Part shown: piece after piece, positions 9,897 to 17,836 of the stretch
How the letters are laid out: the number at the start of each line of letters is the position of its first letter
How positions within the stretch are numbered: position 1 is the first letter of the stretch
NCBI GenBank assembly: GCA_016714905.1
Contig: JADKBW010000012.1
Location: 1 to 57,312 of the forward strand
Source: Flavobacterium sp.
GTDB lineage: Bacteria; Bacteroidota; Bacteroidia; Flavobacteriales; Flavobacteriaceae
Direction of reading: 5' to 3'
Length of the DNA: 57,312 nucleotides
The notes under the pieces: model-generated
Seen by the model: the letters and a program-made list of their open reading frames with translations, nothing else
Database searches by the model: none
What the model was told of the DNA's origin: nothing
Program-made: the position numbers and the translations under genes

Positions 9897-10395
9897 TGGA
9901 GTGTAGTATTTCTATTTCACTTGGGGTTAATGTTCTTATTAATTTTGCGGGTGTTCCACCTAATATTGAATAATCAGGAAACGATTTGTTTACGAAACTA
10001 TTAGCGGCAACGACACAATATTTACCTAAAACTACGTTGGGCATAATGGTCGAATTACCGCCAATCCAAGTATGATCTCCAATCGATATCGGACCGCGAA
10101 GAGTTCCAAAAACCTTTTGCATGGCTGGGGAAGCATTCGGACCTGAACCAGTAATGATATTGACATTTGGAGCAATACTCACATGGTCACCGATAATCAG
10201 CTTGGCGTTAAATCCTTCAATAAGAGAGTTCATCCCAACATAGCTATTCATCCCAATTTCAAGTATGTTCTCTTCAGAGCCAAAAATCTTAACCCGATTT
10301 GCAATTCTTGTATTGTCGCCAATTTTGATGTTATTGATATTGGAATCAATTTCAACTTTGACATTTTTTCCTAATTGAATGTTTGAAATTTGCAT
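9889..10395 (-). CDS. FdtC/QdtC-like sugar N-acyltransferase
   Basis: A 168-aa left-handed beta-helix transferase. Hexapeptide coils run from the N-terminus (LGKNVKVEIDSNINNIKIGD) to WIGGNSTIMPNVVLGKYCVV, ending GGTPAKLIRTL. A central loop, IITGSGPNASPAMQKVF, is where histidine-containing catalytic loops usually sit. Its gene overlaps the FdtB-like aminotransferase gene by 8 bases. It is therefore the best candidate for acylating the newly made 3-amino group (Fuc3NAc or Qui3NAc formation). It could instead O-acetylate a finished residue. The acyl donor cannot be read from the sequence. Confidence 0.72.
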   Translation of the reverse strand: MQISNIQLGKNVKVEIDSNINNIKIGDNTRIANRVKIFGSEENILEIGMNSYVGMNSLIEGFNAKLIIGDHVSIAPNVNIITGSGPNASPAMQKVFGTLRGPISIGDHTWIGGNSTIMPNVVLGKYCVVAANSFVNKSFPDYSILGGTPAKLIRTLTPSEIEILHSND

Positions 10396-10435
10396 TAATT
10401 TTTGATTATTGAAACCTTTGATTTAATAAATTATC

Positions 10436-11354
10436 TTACTTTGAATTCTTTATAAACAAAGAAATCACTTCATAAAAATAATCCAAGTCTTCACGACTCA
10501 AATTTTGGTGAACTGGTATAAAAATGCATCCTCTCCGTAAAAAACGCTATTTTGAATCCCATGATTATTTAAAAAAGATTTGAGTTGATTTAAATCCTTT
10601 ATTGCCCCATTATTTTGTACAACCAGAGTTGATGGAACGACATGAGAATCGATATTAAATCTTGGCGTTAGCCCTAATTTCGAGAATTGAGAAATAGCAT
10701 ATTCCCAATTTTCTTTTCTTGCATTCAAAATCGACACTTCTACTCTTAAGTAATGAGAAAGTATATTTTGAATATGTTTCTTTTCGTTGTCATGAAGTTG
10801 TATACTCTGATTTACCACTTGATTGCTATTATTTACTAATAAACCACCAAGCTGCATTGGAAAGAACTTCGGAAAACTAAATACCGAAAAATCGCTGTAT
10901 TGCCCCAACTTCCCTGACACATCTTGACTAAAAAAAGTAGTGCAACAATCTTCAATGATAGGCAAACCAGTCGCAACTAATTTTTCCATCTCCGGATAAG
11001 GATAGCCAAATTCATGATTCACAAAAATCAATTTTGTTTCAGGGACAATTTCACGATTCCATTGACAAAAGTTTCTATTTCTTTAGTAACACAAGAACTG
11101 ATATAAAAATTTTGTGACGTAGTCAGAATGGTAACCAAATCGGTGCTTTTGAGTGCATATTTCTGTAAGGCTAATTGAATCGCGTCTCGTCCACTAAAGG
11201 TATATTGCCATTGATTCTTTCCAAATCGATTATTGAAATAGTGATCGGCAAAATCATCATCAACCATTACCGAGTTGCTAGCTAAATTAGCCGTAGTAAA
11301 AGGACTAATTCTGTAAGATGGTGTAAGAAACGGATCAGGATTAAGAACAAACAT
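10436..11354 (-). CDS. Second, short DegT-like aminotransferase (frameshifted)
   Basis: A divergent PLP aminotransferase of about 305 aa, roughly 60-70 residues shorter than typical DegT proteins. The first piece (11028-11354) starts MFVLNPDPFLTPSYRISPF and has FSGRDAIQLALQKY. The second piece (10498-11031) has LPIIEDCCTTFFSQ (the Asp that contacts the PLP nitrogen) and FSVFSFPKFFPMQLGG, which contains the candidate PLP lysine. Frame changes near 11035 and 10525 restore a C-terminal end (PVHQNLSREDLDYFY) and a stop at 10436. The gene lies between the FemAB-like protein and the FdtC-like transferase. It could make a second amino sugar or act on a non-sugar substrate; the function is open. Confidence 0.65.
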
Positions 11355-11360
11355 AAACTT

Positions 11361-13276
11361 CTATGAGACTACTGGTTTCCACTTAAAATTAAACCGAAGC
11401 GAGGATTGACATTCGTGTGTTTCTTTAAATCTCAGTAAACCTTCATTTGGAATGCCTTCAACTGTTGAGATTCCGAGGTCTATAAAATTAAATCCTGCTG
11501 CTTTGTAATGACTCCATAAATTAAATATGAGAAAATCCATAGCTCTATCGCTTCTTCCTTTAAGATTGTCTCCCCACAAAAGGGCATACACTATTTTTCG
11601 TGAAACCGATACATCATAGCTCCAGCAATAATTTCTTTATCGACATTAATTATTTTGAAAAAATCTGTCGGAAAAATGGCTGTCGTTCTCATAACATCAT
11701 CAAAACTCATGTGAATTGGCCTTCCCATGCGTATACGGTTGTCTACAATGATGTCGTAAATTTCCTTTTTGTCACTTTCCGTGTCTGCCTCGGCAAATAC
11801 AAGTCCTTTATTCAAAGCTTGATTGTAGTACGTTCGACTCGAATTGTGTGTGTAAACATTTTTAAATCGCTTCAAATCAATGTGATTGGTAATGTCGGGG
11901 ATTTGCGTTTCAAATCCTTTTCGCATTAACACATTAGTCAATTTAGCGTTAGTACGATTACAATACATGTCTGGCGGTAATGTAATTCTAATTTCCTTGA
12001 TACCCGATTGTATGGCAAAAGATTGCAAATCTGAGATAAAAGACTCGATGACAGACGTATAAATACTCTCTCCTTTGTGATGAAATCCTCCAAATGGAGC
12101 TGAAAAAGGAGCGCTTAAAACACCGTCTTTTATTCCTGCAATCAACCCAATTTGCACTTTATCTGTTTCCGGCACCAATCTTACAATGCGATCAACTTTA
12201 TGAGCATTTAATTGTATGAACTTTTCAGAGATAAAAGGATTTGGATCTTGCGGAAAGAAATAATGATACTCTTTTTCATCAATATTTCGGAGTCCTTTGT
12301 TTGAAAGTTCCAATGCAGCCTCGACAGATTGATTTGCAGGTAACTCCAACTTGAAATTGAACTCTGTCTTAATCAAAATATCGCAACCGATGCTTTCTTT
12401 AAACTCGCACAAACCATAGTTCGGAATAGAATTCTCTGTTGATGGACCGATATCTACAAGCTTTACTCCTTGACTTTTATAATATTGAAAAACATGATAC
12501 GACAGATAATTCATTGTCTTAACTTCGGAATAATCTGGCAAATCGCCCCAATAAACCACTTGAACAATTTCCGGAGCAACATGAAAAATGACTGCGGATC
12601 CGATGGAAATATTTTCTTTTTTTACAAGAAAGTAATCGATATCAATAACCTTAGCTGTATCCTTAATTTGTTCCCATGACATTCTAAGTGGAAAATTGCG
12701 AGCACGTCTATTAGCCGCAATAATATCATAAGCCTGTTGACCATTTTCGGTATCAAGCTTTTCAAAAGTTAGATTTGCTTTTTGACTCCGCTTGAGGTTT
12801 TTTTGAGCATTATACCAAATTTCTTTTTCATAATGGTCACCAAACTTAGAAGTATCAAACTGGTAATTTAAATCAACATTGGCTGTGTTATAGTTGGACC
12901 TTAACAAACAGTTATAGAATTTATTTAGGGTATTAGAATTGTAAAAAAAAGACGGAAATACAATTCGAATGGCTTCCATTTTTTTTGCTTCTGCCCATTG
13001 GTGCAAAGTAGTTAATGCTGCATCAATTTGTTGTAACCTAATGTCTGAACTCGCTGCCTCAAATCCACCAAAAGGTGCCGAAAATGGAGAAGTCAATATA
13101 TTGTTTCTAACACCGAAAATAATACCCAAACGCACCTTTGAATCTTTGAAAAGCAGGTAAAAAACTGCATCGCACTTCGAAGCATTTAAGGCATTAAACC
13201 CAGCTGAATTGAATACATGAGAAGGCTTAGGAATAGCCTCAGCATAAGTTTTTGAATTTACTTCAAGGATTTCCAT
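11361..13276 (-). CDS. Tandem-duplicated FemAB/GNAT-like acyl- or aminoacyltransferase (one frameshift)
   Basis: A protein of about 638 aa built from two homologous halves of roughly 315 residues. Each half has an N-terminal part with FSAPFGGF (near residues 65-72 and again near 395), then a FemAB/GNAT core. In the core, AANRRARNFPLRMSWEQI in half 1 corresponds to VDNRIRMGRPIHMSFDDV in half 2. LVDIGPSTENSIPNYGLCEF in half 1 corresponds to FIDLGISTVEGIPNEGLLRF in half 2. The last 76 residues (11361-11591) are in another frame, joined at an A-homopolymer near 11592 and most likely a missing A. FemAB proteins transfer amino acids from tRNA to lipid II; GNAT proteins transfer acyl groups from CoA. 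In a capsule cluster this protein may acylate an amino sugar. The gene overlaps the FdtA-like gene by 19 bases. Confidence 0.7.
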
Positions 13277-13677
13277 TCCGTAAATTTTTCGTAATCTCTA
13301 AAATAGTCTTTTTCATCGTATTCGATAGAAGCCAAAACAAAGCAAATAGAACCGCTCGAGAAATTGTCTAGCTCTCTCCACAGGCCAGATGGCATATACA
13401 ATCCAACATTGGGACGCGATAAATGAAAAGTCCGTTTTACTTTTCCATCATCAACAATGATATCAAAACTACCACTTAGCGCTACGATAAGTTGTTGTAG
13501 TTCCAGATGGCCGTGACCGCCACGACTGAATCCACCCGGAACATCATACAAATAATAAACTCTCTTGACATCGAAAGGAACTTGAATCCCGTTACTGACC
13601 GAGGTTAAGTTTCCGTTTGCTTGATGATTTATCGGTAAGGTAATTAAGGAACAATCAAAGACAGTAGATGTTTTCAT
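13258..13677 (-). CDS. fdtA: FdtA-like dTDP-sugar 3,4-ketoisomerase (copy with His-x-His)
   Basis: A 139-aa cupin of the FdtA/QdtA/WxcM C-terminal family. The core VKRVYYLYDVPGGFSRGGHGH contains the paired active-site histidines His55 and His57. The conserved end, FASIEYDEKDYFRDYEKF in general pattern (YDEKDYFRDYEKF), is also present. These enzymes interconvert dTDP-4-keto-6-deoxyglucose and its 3-keto isomer, the substrate of FdtB/QdtB. The 4-keto substrate is supplied by RfbB, encoded two genes upstream. The gene lies 6 nt after the stop of a second FdtA-like gene, and its 3' end overlaps the start of the FemAB-like gene by 19 bases. Whether it yields the Fuc3N or Qui3N configuration cannot be decided from sequence alone. 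Confidence 0.82.
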   Translation of the reverse strand: MKTSTVFDCSLITLPINHQANGNLTSVSNGIQVPFDVKRVYYLYDVPGGFSRGGHGHLELQQLIVALSGSFDIIVDDGKVKRTFHLSRPNVGLYMPSGLWRELDNFSSGSICFVLASIEYDEKDYFRDYEKFTEWKSLK

Positions 13678-13683
13678 AAACTC

Positions 13684-14124
13684 TTATTTAGCATCTATAA
13701 ATTCGTTGTAATTTCTAATGTAATCGGCTTCTGAAAAATCAGCGCTCGATAGATGCACCGACACAGAATTGGTAGAAAAATTTTCTAAATGACGCCAATG
13801 CATGGGTGGAATATACAAACCTGAATACGAACGATTCAGACAAAACTTTGTTTCTTTTCCATGGCAATCAACAACCACGATATCAATACTTCCGCTAATA
13901 ACAATGATCAATTCTTGTTGTGTCTTGTATGCGTGACCGCCTCTAGTTTCGCCACCAGGCACGTCATAAATCCAAAAAACACGTTTAATATTAAATGGAA
14001 TTTGATCTTCATTTTGCAAAAAAGACAGGTTTCCACGAACATCCGTAATTTTCGGAAGTTGTATAATTTGTGGTATAGAAAAATCAGATTTAATATCCAT
14101 TGGATTACTATGAGATGAATTCAA
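13684..14124 (-). CDS. Second FdtA-like cupin (His-x-Tyr variant)
   Basis: A 146-aa cupin paralogous to the neighbouring FdtA. It shares NIKRVFWIYDVPGGETRGGH and the end SADFSEADYIRNYNEF. Unlike the neighbour, it reads GGHAYKTQQ, so the second histidine of the His-x-His pair is a tyrosine (His64, Tyr66). In structurally studied FdtA/QdtA proteins both histidines line the active site. This copy may therefore have altered specificity, be inactive alone, or work as a heterodimer partner. It lies 8 nt behind rfbB and 6 nt before the other copy. Met9 is an alternative start. Confidence 0.75.
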   Translation of the reverse strand: MNSSHSNPMDIKSDFSIPQIIQLPKITDVRGNLSFLQNEDQIPFNIKRVFWIYDVPGGETRGGHAYKTQQELIIVISGSIDIVVVDCHGKETKFCLNRSYSGLYIPPMHWRHLENFSTNSVSVHLSSADFSEADYIRNYNEFIDAK

Positions 14125-14132
14125 AATATCTT

Positions 14133-15179
14133 TTACTGATATTGATTTTCGTAATACTTCTGGTAATTGCCACTAGTAACATTGTCTAACCAATTTCTGT
14201 TGTTAAGATACCAGTCGATGGTTTGAGACAAACCTTCTTCGAAGGTTACGGATGGCTTCCAGCCTAACTCTTTGTTGATTTTAGAGGCATCAATGGCATA
14301 GCGCAAATCGTGCCCCGGTCGATCTTTTACAAATGTGATTAACTGCGCTGAAGTGCCTTCTTCCTTCCCAATTTTTTCATCCATTTTTTGGCAAAGCAAC
14401 CGTACTAAATCGATATTTTGCCATTCATTGAAACCACCAATATTATAGGTTTCATGATTTTTCCCTTGATGAAATACCAAATCAATGGCGATGGCATGGT
14501 CAATAACATACAACCAGTCACGCGTGTATTTTCCGTCTCCATAAACAGGCAAAGGCTTGCTATGAAGGATATTATTAATTAGTAATGGAATTAGTTTTTC
14601 TGGAAAATGGTTTGGCCCATAATTGTTCGAGCAATTCGTAATGACATAAGGCAAACCATACGTTTCCCCATAGGCTCGTACAAAGTGATCTGAACTCGCT
14701 TTCGATGCGGAATACGGAGAATTGGGATCATAAGGAGTTGTTTCCGTAAACAAGCCAGTTGCACCCAAAGAACCATATACTTCATCGGTACTTACGTGAT
14801 AAAATCGTTTTGCATCATAATTGTTTTTCCAAATTTCTTTGGCTGCATTTAGCAAATTCATGGTGCCGATTACGTTTGTTTTTACAAAAGAAAGTGGGTC
14901 GGTAATAGATCGATCTACATGCGATTCCGCAGCCAAATGAATGACGCCATCAAATTGATGTTCTTGAAAAAGGGCTTGAATAAAAACAGCATCAACAATA
15001 TCACCTTTAATAAACGTGTAGTTGGGGTAATCTTGAATATCTGCGATATTTTCTAGATTGCCGGCATAGGTGAGCGCATCTAAATTAAAGATTTGATAGT
15101 CCGCGTAGTTCTTAACCATCCTTCTGACCACGTGCGACCCAATAAATCCCGCTCCTCCGGTAATTAATAGTTTCTTCAT
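14133..15179 (-). CDS. rfbB: dTDP-glucose 4,6-dehydratase
   Basis: An extended SDR-family enzyme of about 348 aa. The NAD-binding motif GGAGFIGSHVVRRMVKNY is at the N-terminus. HLAAESHVDRSITDP near residue 85 and VSTDEVYGSLG with Thr-Asp-Glu near 130 are the dehydratase-specific catalytic residues. YSASKASSDH holds the Tyr-x3-Lys pair. It converts dTDP-glucose to dTDP-4-keto-6-deoxyglucose in the cytoplasm and so feeds the FdtA-like isomerases that follow. I start it at 15179 (MKKLLITGG) because this is the usual N-terminus; an ATG two codons earlier (15185) is also in frame. The matching thymidylyltransferase rfbA is not in this window. Confidence 0.95.
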   Translation of the reverse strand: MKKLLITGGAGFIGSHVVRRMVKNYADYQIFNLDALTYAGNLENIADIQDYPNYTFIKGDIVDAVFIQALFQEHQFDGVIHLAAESHVDRSITDPLSFVKTNVIGTMNLLNAAKEIWKNNYDAKRFYHVSTDEVYGSLGATGLFTETTPYDPNSPYSASKASSDHFVRAYGETYGLPYVITNCSNNYGPNHFPEKLIPLLINNILHSKPLPVYGDGKYTRDWLYVIDHAIAIDLVFHQGKNHETYNIGGFNEWQNIDLVRLLCQKMDEKIGKEEGTSAQLITFVKDRPGHDLRYAIDASKINKELGWKPSVTFEEGLSQTIDWYLNNRNWLDNVTSGNYQKYYENQYQ

Positions 15180-15266
15180 AATCAATTATATTTGTTTTTT
15201 TTCACGGCTCCGCCCCATCAGTCCCAATACACGAAACTAATGAATGCTTTTTGCCACTTATTTGTC

Positions 15267-15737
15267 TTACTCTTTGTCTTCCCTGTTCAGCGTAATTAAT
15301 ACTCCTAATTCAGTTAAAACCAATTGTAAACTGTTTTTGTTTATTTGTTTTACTATTCCCTCTTTTCCGTGAAATGGTCCACTTGGAATAGGCAACGTAT
15401 CACCCACTTTAATCCCTCTCACCTCATACGAAACAATCGTTTCTTTTAATCCCTCTTTCAACGCCACGATCTCCTCTTCGCGCACCACTGCTGGTCTTCC
15501 TAGCCAAAATAAATAGCGAACGACGCCTTGTACTTGAAATACATTTTCCCTTTCTTTTTCGTCAACATTCACAAAAACATACGAATTGAACAAAGGTATT
15601 TGCACCTTCTTTTTTCGATCTGACCATTGTTTGACTACCGTAACCAAAGGACAATATACGTCTACTCCTATCAACTGTAATCGATCCGCAACTTTCTTTT
15701 CATTCTTGGGTTTTGTATAGATTACGTACCAGGGCAT
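15267..15737 (-). CDS. upxY: UpxY/NusG-like transcription antiterminator
   Basis: A 156-aa NusG paralogue. The NGN domain spans about residues 1-100, beginning MPWYVIYTKPKNEKKVADRL and including PLFNSYVFVNV. A KOW-type segment, IPSGPFHGKEGIVKQINKNS, is at about residues 115-135. Specialised NusG paralogues of the UpxY/RfaH/LoaP kind bind the elongating polymerase and allow read-through of long polysaccharide operons. It sits as the second gene of the downstream half of the locus, 11 nt after a winged-helix regulator and 87 nt before rfbB. This is the place expected for a locus-specific elongation factor. The housekeeping NusG would be elsewhere. Confidence 0.88.
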   Translation of the reverse strand: MPWYVIYTKPKNEKKVADRLQLIGVDVYCPLVTVVKQWSDRKKKVQIPLFNSYVFVNVDEKERENVFQVQGVVRYLFWLGRPAVVREEEIVALKEGLKETIVSYEVRGIKVGDTLPIPSGPFHGKEGIVKQINKNSLQLVLTELGVLITLNREDKE

Positions 15738-15748
15738 ACTATATTGAC

Positions 15749-16264
15749 TTAGATTGATTCATAGATAATTAAACCTTGCCCATCATGTTTTTCGGTAATT
15801 TGAAACTGAACTTTACGCTTAATCTCTTTTTCAATCTTGATGACCAGTTGCTCGATATAATCCGAATTCAAATCGCTTCCGACTAAAACCACTTGAATCG
15901 TTCCGCTGTCAATACCCTTTGCATAATCCCCAATAATCAATACAGACTCAACATGACCCATCCGCTGCAGAATCATTTCCACGATTGCATCAAGGCCTAT
16001 ATGTTGGCGAACAATTTTTTGTAGTACCGAAAAAAGAGGGTGTTTTGTATTCGCTTTATAAATAATCCTATTTTGAATAGATTCTTTTTCAAGATATCCA
16101 GCTTCCAAGAGGTTATTTAACTCTTTGCGAATTGAGTTGGTAGATTCATTAAGTTCTTCCGCCAAACCTCTCAAATATCCATTATTGGCAACGTTTATAA
16201 AAAACTTTACTAATATTCGTAAGCGTGTTTTAGAAGTTATTAATGATTCAAGCATGAAGTACAT
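15749..16264 (-). CDS. Winged helix-turn-helix transcription regulator of the polysaccharide locus
   Basis: A 171-aa DNA-binding protein. The N-terminal 75 residues form an ArsR/MarR-like winged helix. LITSKTRLRILVKFFIN is helix 1-2. LRGLAEELNESTNSIRKELN is the recognition helix-turn-helix, and GYLEKESIQNRIIYKANTKH is the wing. The C-terminal part (YAKGIDSGTIQVVLVG, residues 115-160) resembles a small nucleotidyltransferase-like sensor fold in related Bacteroidetes capsule regulators; this is an impression only. A perfect 7-bp palindrome overlapping the likely promoter ends 10 bases before its ATG, which suggests autoregulation. Met4 (16255) is an alternative start. Confidence 0.75.
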   Translation of the reverse strand: MYFMLESLITSKTRLRILVKFFINVANNGYLRGLAEELNESTNSIRKELNNLLEAGYLEKESIQNRIIYKANTKHPLFSVLQKIVRQHIGLDAIVEMILQRMGHVESVLIIGDYAKGIDSGTIQVVLVGSDLNSDYIEQLVIKIEKEIKRKVQFQITEKHDGQGLIIYESI

Positions 16265-16273
16265 TTTAAAATA

Positions 16274-16294
16274 ACGAGTAACAAAAGTACTCGT
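16274..16294 (-). promoter_or_regulatory. Palindromic operator overlapping a -7 box, in front of the winged-helix gene
   Basis: The sequence ACGAGTA-N7-TACTCGT is a perfect inverted repeat with 7-bp arms. On the minus strand the spacer and right arm contain TACTTTTG (16282-16289), which fits the Bacteroidetes -7 consensus TAnnTTTG. The ATG of the regulator is at 16264, giving a leader of about 10-15 nt. No clear -33 TTTG is seen. The most natural reading is a promoter controlled by the regulator itself. Because ugd ends 120 bases upstream on the same strand, the hairpin could also act as a weak terminator (it is followed by TATTTT). Confidence 0.5.
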
Positions 16295-16416
16295 TTTTAT
16301 TTAAAAATAATAAATAACCATAAAGTTAATTTATTTTTTCAAAATTGACTTAAATCAAGTGAGGAAGTGCAAAGAAATTGTAATGAAACTATTAACAATT
16401 GGCTAATATACTATAC

Positions 16417-17814
16417 CTAATGGGAAGTTCCGACAGCACTAAAATTAAATCCAATTGCTTTCATTTTTTTTGAATCCAAAATATTTCTACCATCAAAAAT
16501 AAAGGCAGGTTTTTGCATTTGATCATAAATTTTTTGCCAATCATAGGTTTTAAATTCGTCCCATTCCGTCAAGATTGCGATTGCGTGAGCGTCCTTGCTA
16601 GCCTCGTAAGGATCTTCGAATGATTCCATTGATTGATCTATTGCTGATGAATCTAGAGTTTCTAGATAATTTAAGTCAGCAATAATTTGCTTTCTTTTGA
16701 CTTTTGGGTCATATACTGCAATTTTTGCTTGTTCATGCAGCAGATATTCAGCAACATTTATGGCCGCAGATTCTCTTGTGTCATTGGTATCCTTTTTAAA
16801 AGCCCAGCCAAAAAAGCAAATCTTTTTGCCAGCCACTGTATTGTATAGTGTTTGAACAATATTACTAGCAAACCTTCTCTTTTGATGGTCATTCATTATG
16901 ACTACTTGCTCCCAATAATCTGCTACTTCATTTAGTCCATATGACTTGGCTATATATACCAAGTTTAAAATGTCCTTTTGGAAACAAGAACCACCGAAAC
17001 CAACAGATGATTTGAGGAATTTTGAACCAATTCTGCTATCCATTCCAATAGCCTTGGCAACTTCGTCGACATTTGCTTCTGTTTTTTCGCATAATTCCGA
17101 AATGGCATTTATAGAGGATACCCGCTGTGCCAAAAAAGCATTTGCTGTTAATTTCGACAATTCAGAAGACCACAAATTAGTCGTTAGGATATTTTCTTTC
17201 GGAACCCAATTCGCATAAATTTCGACTAATGCTTCGATTGCTTCCTTTCCTTCTGGTGAATTGATACCACCAATTAGGACTCTATCTGGATTTTGAAGAT
17301 CTTGAACTGCTGTTCCTTCCGCTAAAAATTCAGGATTTGATAATATTTGAAATTGTACGCCGTTTCCTGTATTGTCCAAAATGCTTTTAATTGCTTCAGC
17401 GGTTCTTACAGGTAAAGTGGACTTTTCAACTATAATCTTATTGTCCTTTGCAACATTGGCAATTTGTCGCGCACAAAGCTCGATGTATTTTAAATCAGCC
17501 GCCATACCCTTACCTAGACCGTACGTTTTAGTAGGCGTATTGACCGAAATAAAGATCATCTGCGCCTCCGAAATTGCTTTTTCCACCTCTGTTGAGAAAA
17601 ACAAGTTTCTTCCTCTCGCCTCTGCAACCAACTCACTTAAACCAGGTTCGTAAATCGGTATATTGTTTACATCTGAATCGTTCCATGCTGCAATTCTTTC
17701 CGCATTTAAATCAACAACAGTAACTTTTATATGTGGACATTTTTGCGCAATAATAGCCATTGTCGGGCCTCCAACATAACCAGCACCAATACAACAAATA
17801 GAGTTTATTTTCAT
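16417..17814 (-). CDS. ugd: UDP-glucose 6-dehydrogenase
   Basis: A 465-aa nucleotide-sugar dehydrogenase of the long, eukaryote-like branch. The N-terminal NAD site is CCIGAGYVGGPTMAIIAQKC. EKSTLPVRTAEAI and NPEFLAEGTAVQDL are the substrate-binding parts. The catalytic cysteine lies in GFGGSCFQKDILNLVYI near residue 270, and the C-terminal UDP-binding domain has FFGWAFKKDTNDTRES. It oxidises UDP-glucose to UDP-glucuronate with two NAD+. It is the last gene of the export-side group (wza to ugd) and lies 22 nt after the second dehydrogenase. About 150 nt separate it from the regulator gene. Confidence 0.92.
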   Translation of the reverse strand: MKINSICCIGAGYVGGPTMAIIAQKCPHIKVTVVDLNAERIAAWNDSDVNNIPIYEPGLSELVAEARGRNLFFSTEVEKAISEAQMIFISVNTPTKTYGLGKGMAADLKYIELCARQIANVAKDNKIIVEKSTLPVRTAEAIKSILDNTGNGVQFQILSNPEFLAEGTAVQDLQNPDRVLIGGINSPEGKEAIEALVEIYANWVPKENILTTNLWSSELSKLTANAFLAQRVSSINAISELCEKTEANVDEVAKAIGMDSRIGSKFLKSSVGFGGSCFQKDILNLVYIAKSYGLNEVADYWEQVVIMNDHQKRRFASNIVQTLYNTVAGKKICFFGWAFKKDTNDTRESAAINVAEYLLHEQAKIAVYDPKVKRKQIIADLNYLETLDSSAIDQSMESFEDPYEASKDAHAIAILTEWDEFKTYDWQKIYDQMQKPAFIFDGRNILDSKKMKAIGFNFSAVGTSH

Positions 17815-17836
17815 ATCAATTATTCACTTCTGCTAT

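Noticed and set aside
16265..16416. Gap after ugd searched for an invertible promoter as known from Bacteroides capsule loci
   Set aside because: Only the short 7-bp palindrome is present; no pair of longer inverted repeats bounding a promoter and no recombinase gene was found.
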